Source of the DNA: Desulfobacterales bacterium
Lineage (GTDB): Bacteria; Desulfobacterota; Desulfobacteria; Desulfobacterales; CAFBRK01
Direction: 5' to 3'
Length of the DNA stretch: 64,000 nucleotides
Assembly: GCA_021737185.1 (NCBI GenBank)
Contig: JAIPEL010000007.1
Span: 1 to 64,000 of the forward strand
The notes beneath the pieces were generated by a model. It was not told the origin of the DNA, searched no databases, and worked only from the letters and a program-made list of their open reading frames with translations. Positions 55,158 to 64,000 of this stretch are shown here, piece by piece. The position numbers and the translations under genes were made by a program. The first letter of the stretch is position 1; every line of letters begins with the position of its first letter.

Positions 55158-56315
55158 ATGCCAGTCGAAATCAAATTGGATTCCATCCCCGCAGGATATT
55201 CTTTTTCTCATCCGAAGAAATATTCAAAACCGATGATCGTCCTCGATGGCTTTTTTTCCACCGAAGACCATGACCAGTTCCTTTCCGTGCTGGAAGGCTT
55301 TCCGGACCGGATCGTTCAATGTCTGCCCTTTGACATGCGAACTATCCCATCGAATATCGATCATCTCATCGTGGTTGTCGGCAAGGACAAGTCAGCGACC
55401 GTATTTGTCAATGAGGTGCTGTTTATCACCGATATCGAAGTAAAAAATGGAGTCAAAAAGGGCTCCTTCGTTCGCGATGAAGATATTTTGTGCGTGAGAA
55501 GCATGCATCCGGATGGGGTCGATATACCGGACGACGCCGGTTTTCTGGTGCTGTTTTCGGTGGGATGGCGGAAAGGACTCTTTTTTGACTTTCGGCCGAT
55601 CCAGCCGAAAGGCGACAGGCAAAAGTCCTACGATCTGCCAGTCCGGTTGGCGAAAATTTATTCCCATATGCTTTTTCAAAACAAATTTGCTGTCACCGCT
55701 GCGCAATATCGTTGGATGATGAACCAGCGGTGGTTTCCGTTTTTTTCTCTCAGTCCGGGCATTATCGATGAAATGCTGCAGAGGACGAACAATCTGCAAG
55801 AACTTGACGGCATGCTCTCAAAAATCGATGAATTCGTCGACGCCAATATCACTGCTGTCGAAGATAAACGCTTCGGAGCCGAAATTTTCAACGGCCATCG
55901 AGACCTTGCCGGAGAGGCTATCGCCGCTTACCGGGAAAGAGATTGGAAACGAACGATTCGCACTTCCGGCCGCTGGCTGACAAAGATGATGCAGCAGTGC
56001 CAATTTCCCGTCGACAACAGCCTCGAAGCAACACGGATTCATCTCATCGACTCAACCGACTGTCTGCCCGCGGATTATCGCGTCTGCAGTGAACTGCTGC
56101 CCGGGCCGTTCAAAAAATTTCTCACGAATGGATTTCTGCGGTCCATTGCGGCTTTATCCGACAATTCCTCTGCCGTTCTCCCTGAGAATGACGCCTTGAA
56201 CGCGAGACATTTCCTGCGAAAAGAGGCCCTTCTTGGCATTTTATGTTTAGATCAGATGGCCTTCTTTTTATCCGGGCAAAAGAAGCCGTTGAGTTTTGCT
56301 GACCGACAATCTTAA
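55158..56315 (+). CDS. Conserved-looking hypothetical protein embedded in the REC cluster
   Basis: 385-aa ORF inside the collinear cluster; no motif recognised. Confidence 0.7.
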   Translation: MPVEIKLDSIPAGYSFSHPKKYSKPMIVLDGFFSTEDHDQFLSVLEGFPDRIVQCLPFDMRTIPSNIDHLIVVVGKDKSATVFVNEVLFITDIEVKNGVKKGSFVRDEDILCVRSMHPDGVDIPDDAGFLVLFSVGWRKGLFFDFRPIQPKGDRQKSYDLPVRLAKIYSHMLFQNKFAVTAAQYRWMMNQRWFPFFSLSPGIIDEMLQRTNNLQELDGMLSKIDEFVDANITAVEDKRFGAEIFNGHRDLAGEAIAAYRERDWKRTIRTSGRWLTKMMQQCQFPVDNSLEATRIHLIDSTDCLPADYRVCSELLPGPFKKFLTNGFLRSIAALSDNSSAVLPENDALNARHFLRKEALLGILCLDQMAFFLSGQKKPLSFADRQS

Positions 56316-56342
56316 CAGCGAGAAAGACGAGGAGGGAGCGCT

Positions 56343-57368
56343 ATGACAACCTCGGCAATCATGCTGGTGGACGATGAAGTCTCTTTTGTGGAGGCAATTT
56401 CCAAGCGAATGGGCAAAAGAGGCATGGAGCCCGTCTCTGCTTTCAGCGGCGAAGAATGTCTGGAGTTACTGAAATCCAATGAACATATTGATGTCATTAT
56501 TTTGGATGTCAAAATGCCGGGAATGGGCGGGATTGAAACACTGAAAATCGTCAAACAGAAATATCCCCTCATCGAGGTCATCATGCTGACCGGCCACGCC
56601 ACCATGGAAACGGCTATAGAAGGGATAAAAATGGGGGCGTATGATTATCTGATGAAACCGTGCGAAATGGATGAGTTGCTTCACAAGGTCAACAGTGCTG
56701 CCAAAAAGAAACAGACACATGAAAAAAAGGTTCATGATTGGGCCCGATTCATGGAAAGCGGGAGCTTGAAGGAATTGATGGTCCCCATTGATGAATATGC
56801 CACGGTCTCCGAAAATGCCAACGTCTTTGAAGCCATCAGCGCATTGGAAGAGGCCCAAAATTCCTTCAATCCGGAACGATACCGCCATCGGGCCATACTG
56901 GTGCTGGACGAGGAGAAACGGGTGGTCGGCAAGCTGAACCAGCACGACATCATCCAAGCCCTCGAACCCCAGTATAAAAAATCAAAAGAGCGCAGCGAGC
57001 GCGTTCTCGGCCATTTTGGATTCGGCCAGACGTTTATCGAATCCGTCTCCTCCCACTATAGCATGTGGGATAATCCCTTACAGGATATTTACAAAAAAAC
57101 GTTCGAACAAAATGTAAAATCGTTTATGCATGTGCCAACCGAAGCAGAATACATCGAGGATTCCGCCTCCATGAATGATGCGATTCATCGTCTGATCATC
57201 GGCAAACATCAATCGCTTCTGGTGACCGGCGGTTCTGGTGTGGTGGGTGTACTGCGCTTGACGGACGTATTTGAGCTGCTTCACCTTCGACTGAAGGCCC
57301 TGCACCTGGCGGCAAAGATCGGCGAAAAGAGCGACGGCGAAAAAACTTCCCTGGAAGAGGGCGGATAG
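56343..57368 (+). CDS. Receiver-CBS pair fusion protein
   Basis: REC IMLVDDEVSFVEAISKRMGKRG..VIILDVKMPGMGGIETL..LMKPCEMDEL; C-terminal half is a clear paralog of the 47792 CBS protein. Confidence 0.92.
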   Translation: MTTSAIMLVDDEVSFVEAISKRMGKRGMEPVSAFSGEECLELLKSNEHIDVIILDVKMPGMGGIETLKIVKQKYPLIEVIMLTGHATMETAIEGIKMGAYDYLMKPCEMDELLHKVNSAAKKKQTHEKKVHDWARFMESGSLKELMVPIDEYATVSENANVFEAISALEEAQNSFNPERYRHRAILVLDEEKRVVGKLNQHDIIQALEPQYKKSKERSERVLGHFGFGQTFIESVSSHYSMWDNPLQDIYKKTFEQNVKSFMHVPTEAEYIEDSASMNDAIHRLIIGKHQSLLVTGGSGVVGVLRLTDVFELLHLRLKALHLAAKIGEKSDGEKTSLEEGG

Positions 57369-57383
57369 GGGGGCAAAATTCCG

Positions 57384-57854
57384 ATGGCAGCAAGAATTTT
57401 GGTGGTCGATGACGAAAGAGCCTATTCATTTGATTTGTCCGAGCGGCTGAGACAACGAGATTATGATGTGCAGTTCTGTTTCGGGGGAAACGAAGCGCTG
57501 GAAATGCTGTCCCGGAGGCCTTTTGATGTGGTTGTCCTGTCTGTGGTCATGCCACAAATGGACGGAATTTCGACCTTGAAGGAAATCAAGCGGCGGCATC
57601 CGCTGACGGAAGTGATATTGCACTGCAAAAATGCCACTATGCAGGTGGCTGCCCGGGGAATGTGTTTGGGAGCCTTCGAATACCTGGCAAAACCCTGCAA
57701 GATCGAACAAATAACTGCCAAGGTCAATGAAGCCTTCCTATACAAGTTCGCCCAGGAGGAACGAATCCGAAAGGCAAAAATGCACTTGGCGGTTCTTCGC
57801 GGACAACCGCAAAAAGAAAGCGCCTGGTCTTTCAAGCCAGCAATACCGAAATGA
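57384..57854 (+). CDS. Receiver-like protein with phospho-acceptor Asp replaced by Ser
   Basis: ILVVDDERAYSFDLSERLRQRDY; VVVLSVVMPQMDGISTL; YLAKPCKIEQ. Confidence 0.88.
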   Translation: MAARILVVDDERAYSFDLSERLRQRDYDVQFCFGGNEALEMLSRRPFDVVVLSVVMPQMDGISTLKEIKRRHPLTEVILHCKNATMQVAARGMCLGAFEYLAKPCKIEQITAKVNEAFLYKFAQEERIRKAKMHLAVLRGQPQKESAWSFKPAIPK

Positions 57855-58080
57855 GAGACGGCGTAAAGACTCTTTATCTGCGGCATAAATGCATCGCAGC
57901 CCCGCCGAAGCTTGCCCGCCTCTGTTGGGTCTGTTTGCCCCGATCGCTTTGACAGAAACACCTCTGGAAGGTACGATACAGCGCATCGGCCGGCCGAATC
58001 GCTGCCCAGACTGCGGGGATAATTTAGATGCCGTCGATAGCAACAGCTGGAGAATCGATGCCACAGAGGGGAAGCGCAAT

Positions 58081-58461
58081 ATGACTGGAGAAAAAGAAAT
58101 CGAAGATCGTTTCGTGGCCTGGAACCAGGCCCTTCAGACGGGCAATCCGGACAAGGTCACGGCCCTGTATGCAAAAGACGCCGTTCTTCTGCCGACGGTC
58201 TCGGCCAGGGTGCGCCATAATCATGACGAAATACGCGACTATTTCGTTCATTTCCTGGCCAAGAAGCCGGTGGGAAGAATCGACGAGCAAAACATCCGCG
58301 TTTTCGGCGATATCGCCGTCAATTCGGGGCTGTATACCTTTACCCTGTCGGAAAACGGCAAAGAAACCGATGTCGCGGCAAGATTCAGCTTCGTCTATCG
58401 CCGGGACGGGGACCGATGGCAGATCATCGAACACCATTCCTCCATTTTGCCTGAGGGATGA
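58081..58461 (+). CDS. SnoaL-like / SgcJ-type NTF2-fold protein
   Basis: EIEDRFVAWNQALQTGNPDKVTALYAKDAVLLPTVS...FSFVYRRDGDRWQIIEHHSSILPE. Confidence 0.82.
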   Translation: MTGEKEIEDRFVAWNQALQTGNPDKVTALYAKDAVLLPTVSARVRHNHDEIRDYFVHFLAKKPVGRIDEQNIRVFGDIAVNSGLYTFTLSENGKETDVAARFSFVYRRDGDRWQIIEHHSSILPEG

Positions 58462-58536
58462 CCTGCGGCCCTGTCGGCCATCGATTCGAGGGGGGAAAGG
58501 TTCACCGGGAAGCGTTCAGGTTCCGGCATCGAATCG

Positions 58537-58626
58537 CTATTTGCGGTATCGAAAAAACAGGTAGAAAAAATAGCCCAGGCAAAACACGAAAAGTGGAATG
58601 ATGATCATCGTCTGCGCGGTGGTCAT
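58537..58626 (-). CDS. Candidate single-TM microprotein (29 aa)
   Basis: MTTAQTMIIIPLFVFCLGYFFYLFFRYRK* with upstream GAAAGGAGGGGCGGC RBS. Confidence 0.5.
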   Translation of the reverse strand: MTTAQTMIIIPLFVFCLGYFFYLFFRYRK

Positions 58627-58937
58627 GCCGCCCCTCCTTTCTTCCTTTTCGGTTCGCACCAAAGTTTTGGTCTTATTCGGATCGGAGTCCATCTGCGGGT
58701 TCGAAAAAAACCGATTCTATCCACACCTCCCCGACGGCCGGCATGCTTAGGAAAAGATGAAATTATATATAAATATCAATTTGTTGTAAACTTTTAAAAA
58801 TAAATTAAATCAGCGCTGGTTCGGTGTCAAGAGGCATGGTCGGCATGCGGCCAATCGGTCTTGAGGAGGCGTGAAACGAAAAATCGCGGATCGGCACACC
58901 CAATCCGCGTGATGTATTCGGCGGCGAAGCCGCCCAG

Positions 58938-58960
58938 ATAAAACGGCGCAGCCGTTTTAT
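58938..58960. repeat. Hairpin ATAAAACGGC-GCA-GCCGTTTTAT
   Basis: 10-bp arms, 3-nt loop; stop codon of the YjbQ gene lies in the right arm. Confidence 0.78.
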
Positions 58961-59373
58961 TCGCCGATGATCTTGACCAGCACCCGCTTTTTGCGCCGGC
59001 CGTCGAACTCTCCGTAGAAGATCCGCTCCCAGGTGCCGAAGTCGAGTCGGCCGTCGGTGACGGCCACCACCACTTCTCTTCCCATGATCTGGCGCTTCAT
59101 GTGGGCGTCGGCATTGTCTTCTCCGACATTGTGCCGGTAGCCGGAGACCGGCTCGTGGGGGGCCAGCTTTTCCAGCCAGACATCGTAGTCGTGGTGAAGC
59201 CCGGATTCGTCGTCGTTGATGAACACCGACGCGGTGATGTGCATGGCATTGACCAGCACGAGCCCTTCTGCGATCCCGCTTTCGGCCAGGCACTGCTCCA
59301 CCTGGGGGGTGATGTTGATAAAGGCGCGCCGGGTCGGCACCTCGAACCAGAGTTCCTTGCGGTAGCTTTTCAC
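58957..59373 (-). CDS. yjbQ: YjbQ / UPF0047 family protein
   Basis: [99 protein letters not shown]. Confidence 0.94.
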   Translation of the reverse strand: MKSYRKELWFEVPTRRAFINITPQVEQCLAESGIAEGLVLVNAMHITASVFINDDESGLHHDYDVWLEKLAPHEPVSGYRHNVGEDNADAHMKRQIMGREVVVAVTDGRLDFGTWERIFYGEFDGRRKKRVLVKIIGE

Positions 59374-59384
59374 GTCGTTTCCCC

Positions 59385-59408
59385 ATCAAATCGCTTGGGC
59401 GATTTGAT
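59385..59408. repeat. 24-bp hairpin ATCAAATCGC-TTGG-GCGATTTGAT
   Basis: 10-4-10 geometry directly 5' of the YjbQ gene. Confidence 0.78.
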
Positions 59409-59584
59409 CAAAGTTGTGAGTTCAGGTAGCAGTAATGGGTACGTTACGAACCAGACGTCGGTATCGGAAAGCCTCAGGACCAAACCATCTCGGGTGTAAC
59501 AGCTGCCCCCTGGCAAGTCCCCGAGTCGGTCGGAAATCACCTGAAAATCACGAATTTAGAATGGCTGCCCGAACGTGCCGGCGG

Positions 59585-59992
59585 TTATGCTTTCTTACCG
59601 CCGTTTTTGGAAGGTTTCGGATTGTCTGCCTCGGCTTTTGCTTCTTCTTCGGCCTTCGCCTCTACGGCGGGAAGGGCGCCCTCCAGCTCCAGGCCGAGCA
59701 CCGATTCCAAATCGACCATCGCCGTTTCGGTGAATTCCGCCTCCGGCTCTTGTGCTGCGGCCAGATCAGGGAACAGCTCGGCCTCCAGGATCCTCAGACG
59801 CCGGTGAAGCTCCAGGTTCTCCTCCTCGAGAAATTCGATCCGCTCTTTCTGGTCGATCAGGGTCTTGACGGTCTCGTCCAGGATTTCTGCCAGCACGGCG
59901 CGGACCACCGGGATGATCTGGTTGTCGAGGGTGGTTTCCCCCACGTCGAGCAGGTCCGCCAGCTCCTTGCGGTTGTAGGATTCTTTTTCCAT
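59585..59992 (-). CDS. Hypothetical coiled-coil protein
   Basis: MEKESYNRKELADLLDVGETTLDNQIIPVVRAVLAEIL..DQKERIEFLEEENLELHRRLRILEAEL; acidic, Ala-rich tail. Confidence 0.7.
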   Translation of the reverse strand: MEKESYNRKELADLLDVGETTLDNQIIPVVRAVLAEILDETVKTLIDQKERIEFLEEENLELHRRLRILEAELFPDLAAAQEPEAEFTETAMVDLESVLGLELEGALPAVEAKAEEEAKAEADNPKPSKNGGKKA

Positions 59993-60112
59993 GATCGCCG
60001 TTTCCTTGCGGGTCGAGGTTTGGCGCTTCGAAGTTCGATATTTCTACCATAAAATATCGCTTCATGCCAGCCTGGCGGCCCAAAACCCCACGGCCCCGTC
60101 AAAGTCCAAAAA

Positions 60113-60171
60113 TGGAGGGCCACGCTCCATCGTGGCCGCCTGCGGTCGACGCGACAGAGCGCGTCCCTCCA
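60113..60171. repeat. Mini palindromic element TGGAGGG...CCCTCCA with two internal hairpins
   Basis: TGGAGGG/CCCTCCA ends; GGCCACGctccatCGTGGCC and GACGCG..CGCGTC stems. Confidence 0.75.
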
Positions 60172-60193
60172 AAGATTTCATGAAATATTCGGG

Positions 60194-61531
60194 CTAGAGC
60201 TTTTTGACGAGCTGATTGGCGGCCGTGAGCAACGGATCCCAGGTGGGGCCGAAGGGCGGAGCGTAGGCCATGTCCGCCTGGGCAAAACGCGAAACGCTCA
60301 TCTGCGCCTGAAGTGCCACCGCCGCCGCATCGATGCGATGGACGCCTTCCCTTGCCACCATGAACGCCCCCAGGAGCCTGCCCGAATCCCGGTCGCCGAC
60401 CAGGTGGACGTGCACGGCAGTGGACCCGGGATGGGCATGGGCCCGGGACCGGGTTTTGATCGTGACGCTGGCCGGTGAAAAGCCAGCCTTTTCGGCTTCG
60501 GCGGCGGTCAACCCGGTGCGGGCCACCTGCAGGTCGAAGACCTTGAAAACCGCCGTTCCGGCCACGCCTTCGATTTCTGTCTTCTTGCCGCAAACGTTGT
60601 CCGCCACGGCCCAACCGGCGCGGTTGGCCACCAATGCCAGCGGGATCCAGGTCTTTTCCCCCGTAACCATGTGGTAGGCATCGGCGCAGTCGCCGGCTGC
60701 ATAGATGTGTTCGTCGGAGGCGGCCAGGGTGCGATCCACGGAAACGGCGTCTGATACGCTCAGCGCAAGGCCGGCCTCCTCGGCGATCCGGCTGTTGGGG
60801 CGAATCCCGGCGGCGACCAGGACCAGATCGGCGTCCAGGGTCAGCCCGTCGCAGAGCAGCGCGAGCCGTCCGTCGGCTTCTTCCAGCCGAAGGATTTCAT
60901 GGCCCGGATGGAGGCCGACACCGTGCTTCTCGACTTCCTTTCGCACCTCGGAAGAAAGCGTTTCATCGAGCCATGGAAGAAACCCTTTTCCGGGCTTGAC
61001 CATGGACACCTCGATGCCGCGGCTGTGGAACGCTTCGATCATCTCCAGGCCGATATAGCCCATTCCGATCACGACCGCCTTTTTCACCCGGCCGCCGGCC
61101 AACAGCTGACGGATCTTCCGGCCGTCCCGCAGATTCTTTAACGTGGCCACCTCCGGGCGGTCCAGCCCGGGAAGATCAGGCACGACCGGGGATGCGCCGG
61201 TGGCGATGAGCAGCCGGTCGTAGGAAAGCGCAAAGGGGGTTCCGTCTGCCGAACTGCCGGCGACCGTCCGTGCGCCGGGATCGATCCGCTCCGCCCGGTG
61301 GCCGGTGCGAAGGTCGATTCCCTGCTTTTCGCGAAACACCTCAGCCCGCCGGACCACCAGCTCTTCGATATCCCGATGGGGGTCTGCAATGTTGTAGGGC
61401 ATGCCGCAGGCGCTGTAGGAGACGTCCTGGGTCTGCTCAAGGACCGTGACCTCGAGGTCGGGCCGGCTTCGTTTGGCGCGGCTGGCCGCGCTCATGCCGG
61501 CGGCGTCGGCGCCGATGACCACAAATTTCAT
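60194..61531 (-). CDS. FAD-dependent CoA-disulfide-reductase-family pyridine nucleotide oxidoreductase
   Basis: MKFVVIGADAAGMSAASRAKRSRPDLEVTVLEQTQDVSYSACGMPYNIAD, active-site Cys SYSACGMPY, IYAAGDCADAYH. Confidence 0.92.
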   Translation of the reverse strand: MKFVVIGADAAGMSAASRAKRSRPDLEVTVLEQTQDVSYSACGMPYNIADPHRDIEELVVRRAEVFREKQGIDLRTGHRAERIDPGARTVAGSSADGTPFALSYDRLLIATGASPVVPDLPGLDRPEVATLKNLRDGRKIRQLLAGGRVKKAVVIGMGYIGLEMIEAFHSRGIEVSMVKPGKGFLPWLDETLSSEVRKEVEKHGVGLHPGHEILRLEEADGRLALLCDGLTLDADLVLVAAGIRPNSRIAEEAGLALSVSDAVSVDRTLAASDEHIYAAGDCADAYHMVTGEKTWIPLALVANRAGWAVADNVCGKKTEIEGVAGTAVFKVFDLQVARTGLTAAEAEKAGFSPASVTIKTRSRAHAHPGSTAVHVHLVGDRDSGRLLGAFMVAREGVHRIDAAAVALQAQMSVSRFAQADMAYAPPFGPTWDPLLTAANQLVKKL

Positions 61532-61628
61532 GCTGCGCTCCTTCGTTCTTCGGGAAAAGACCGGTTTTTGATCTTGCGATGCCGTGATAGTATGATAACT
61601 GATCGATTTTTTCAAATTCGGAAGCGAA

Positions 61629-64000
61629 ATGAAACAGTTGGAAAGACAGATTCGAGAACTCGAACAGCGGCTTTCTGAGGTTCGCCGGCCCCACCGCCAC
61701 GGATTGCAGCTCATCGTAAAAGAGCTGCGCCGCGCGGCCGCCCAGGGACAGGACCCGCAGCGGCTGGGCCGACGCATCTCCGGGGTCAAGGGCCGCATGA
61801 CCCGGTCGATTAAAGAGCGCAGGTGGCGGACGGACCATCGGCCGGCGCCCAACTTCAACACGGCCCTGCCCATCTTCGAAAAGAAAAGCGAAATCCTCGA
61901 GGCGATCTCCTCGCAGCCGGTGGTGATCATCTCCGGAGAGACCGGATCGGGCAAGACGACCCAGATCCCGCAGTTTTGTCTGGCCGCGGGAAGGGGCGTC
62001 GACGGCGCGATCGGCTGCACCCAGCCCCGACGCATCGCCGCGGTCACCGTGGCCCAGCGAATCGAAGAAGAACTGGGCACCGGCGGAAGCGATGCCGTGG
62101 GGCACAAGATCCGGTTTGCCGACCGCACCGGCAAGAATACCTTCGTCAAGATCATGACCGACGGCATCCTGCTGGCCGAGGCACGCCGGGACCGGTTTTT
62201 AACCGCCTACGACACCATCATTGTCGACGAGGCCCACGAGCGGAGCCTGAACATCGATTTCATTCTCGGCATTCTTCGCACCCTCCTGCCCCGGCGCCGG
62301 GATCTGAAGGTCGTCGTGACCTCGGCCACCATCGACACCGAGAAGTTTTCCCGGGCTTTTGACGGCGCACCGGTCATCGAGGTCTCCGGAAGGCTGTACC
62401 CGGTGGAGGTGCGCTACGAGGCCGATCTGTCCGGCGAAGAAACCGGCGAAGAGGCCACCATCGCAGAGCAGGCCGCCAGGATCGTGGTTCGGATCCAGAA
62501 GCAAAGCCCCCACGGGGACGCGCTCGTGTTCATGCCCACCGAGCAGGACATCCGGGAAACCTGCGAAATCATCGAAGGCGGGAGCCGGCCCGGGGTGCAG
62601 GTGCTGCCGCTGTTTTCCCGGCTTGCAGGCGCCGACCAGCGAAAGATCTTTCAGACCGGCCGGGGACGGAAGATCGTGGTGGCCACCAACGTGGCCGAAA
62701 CCTCGATCACCATCCCGGGCATCCGGTATGTCGTCGATACCGGCCTGGCGCGGATTCCCCGCTATATGCCCCGCTCCCGGACCACCGCGCTTCCGGTGGT
62801 GCCGATTTCCCGGAGCAGCGCCGACCAGCGGATGGGCCGATGCGGGCGGGTTCAAAACGGGATCTGCTACCGCCTCTATTCAGAGGAGGATTACCTGAAC
62901 CGGCCGCGGTTCACTCCCCCGGAGATCCTGCGGGCCAATCTGGCCGAAGTGATTCTTCGCATGCTCGATCTGGACCTGGGTGATATCGAAGGCTTTCCCT
63001 TTATCGACCCCCCGTCTGGGGCGAGCGTCAAGGACGGCTACCGCCTTCTGGTCGAGCTGGGCGCCATCGAAGAAAATCAGACCCTTGGCGGTGTGCCGTC
63101 TCCAGCCGGTGCAAAGAGGCAAAGACGGCAAGGGGAAGCGTCCCCGGCCCGGTACCGGCTGACCCGGCGCGGGCGGTTGATGGCGTCGCTGCCGGTGGAT
63201 CCTCGCATCGCAAGGATCCTCATCGAAGCCGAAAAGGAAGGCTGCATCCGAGAGGTGTTGGTGCTCGCTGCGGCCCTGAGCATTTCAGACCCCCGGGAGC
63301 GGCCCGCGGACCAGGCCGACGCGGCCGACGCCGCCCACGCCCGGTTTCGGCATCCGGAGTCGGACTTTCTCACCCTGATCAGAATTTGGGACGCCTTTGC
63401 CAAGGCCCGGAAAACCATGGGGACAAGCCGGCTCAAACGCTACTGCCGGCAGCACTTTCTCTCCTTCCGCCGGATCCGGGAGTGGCGGGATCTGCATTCA
63501 CAGCTGGCAGAGGAGGTCAAGGGCGCCGGTCTGACCGACAAGAATCACGCGGCGGCGAAAGAAAAGGAGACGCTGGGAGACCCCGGAGAAGACCGCTACG
63601 GTGCTATTCACCGGGCGATTCTGAGCGGGTTTCTCTCGGGCATCGCGGTGCGCCGGAAAAAGCAGCTCTACCAGGCGGCCCGGGGGCGCGAGGCGATGCT
63701 GTTTCCCGGCTCGTCCCTGTTCGACAAGCCGCCGGAATGGATCGCGGCCGCGGAGATGGTGGAGACCAGCCGTCTGTTTGCCCGAACCGCCGCCAGGATC
63801 GACAGCCGGTGGCTCGAGCCGCTGGGCGGGTCGCTTTGCCGTCGCACCCATCTTGCGCCCCACTGGGAGCGAAAACGCGGGCAGGTGGTCGCCTCCGAGC
63901 AGGTCGCCCTGTTCGGGCTGATCGTCGTCGAGGACAGGAGGGTCGACTACGGAAAGATCGCCCCCAAGGAAGCTTCGGATATCTTCGTCAGGAGCGCCCT
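61629..64000 (+). CDS. hrpA: ATP-dependent RNA helicase HrpA (3' truncated by window end)
   Basis: Open frame MKQLERQIRELEQRL...PIFEKKSEILEAISSQPVVIISGETGSGKTTQIPQ to the window end; DEAH-box helicase motifs. Confidence 0.93.
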   Translation, partial: MKQLERQIRELEQRLSEVRRPHRHGLQLIVKELRRAAAQGQDPQRLGRRISGVKGRMTRSIKERRWRTDHRPAPNFNTALPIFEKKSEILEAISSQPVVIISGETGSGKTTQIPQFCLAAGRGVDGAIGCTQPRRIAAVTVAQRIEEELGTGGSDAVGHKIRFADRTGKNTFVKIMTDGILLAEARRDRFLTAYDTIIVDEAHERSLNIDFILGILRTLLPRRRDLKVVVTSATIDTEKFSRAFDGAPVIEVSGRLYPVEVRYEADLSGEETGEEATIAEQAARIVVRIQKQSPHGDALVFMPTEQDIRETCEIIEGGSRPGVQVLPLFSRLAGADQRKIFQTGRGRKIVVATNVAETSITIPGIRYVVDTGLARIPRYMPRSRTTALPVVPISRSSADQRMGRCGRVQNGICYRLYSEEDYLNRPRFTPPEILRANLAEVILRMLDLDLGDIEGFPFIDPPSGASVKDGYRLLVELGAIEENQTLGGVPSPAGAKRQRRQGEASPARYRLTRRGRLMASLPVDPRIARILIEAEKEGCIREVLVLAAALSISDPRERPADQADAADAAHARFRHPESDFLTLIRIWDAFAKARKTMGTSRLKRYCRQHFLSFRRIREWRDLHSQLAEEVKGAGLTDKNHAAAKEKETLGDPGEDRYGAIHRAILSGFLSGIAVRRKKQLYQAARGREAMLFPGSSLFDKPPEWIAAAEMVETSRLFARTAARIDSRWLEPLGGSLCRRTHLAPHWERKRGQVVASEQVALFGLIVVEDRRVDYGKIAPKEASDIFVRSA

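Noticed and set aside
1-64000. tRNA/rRNA genes or prophage/IS transposases
   Set aside because: None recognised by eye; absence not proven without tRNAscan-SE/Infernal

Overview
The window is about 64 kb of GC-rich bacterial chromosome. Gene content suggests an anaerobic Desulfobacterota-like (sulfate-reducer-type) organism; this is an inference, as no rRNA or other phylogenetic marker was seen. Five things stand out. (1) A MetF / giant HdrA / MvhD / MetV / MetF operon (26.57-33.95 kb). Both HdrA (UGA at 27658) and MvhD (UGA at 31959) are interrupted by an in-frame TGA exactly at a conserved Cys position, with SECIS-like hairpins downstream, so they are probably selenoproteins that a standard ORF caller splits. 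The HdrA also carries an internal NfnB/GltD-like domain and a second HdrA module. A good sigma-54 -24/-12 promoter sits upstream, and a divergent NtrC-type regulator lies next to it. (2) A decayed HdrD-like Fe-S gene (34.57-34.92 kb) also has TGA in place of the Cys of an E-C-G-H motif, again with a hairpin. (3) A co-directional signalling cluster (40.2-57.9 kb) holds nine receiver domains, three histidine-kinase-like proteins, a cytidylate-kinase-like/REC fusion, paralogous CBS modules, two receivers that lost the phospho-acceptor Asp, a sigma-54 activator with an altered Walker B motif, an SLC13 carrier and a ClC channel. (4) There are several families of small intergenic palindromes and iterated-arm repeats, including a 10-4-10 hairpin family with compensatory changes. 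(5) There are several pseudogene remnants. Other recognisable genes include monofunctional CO dehydrogenase (cooS), a TRAP transporter, an SHMT-like enzyme, an AroE-like protein, a DUF89 protein, a CDF transporter, YjbQ and HrpA.
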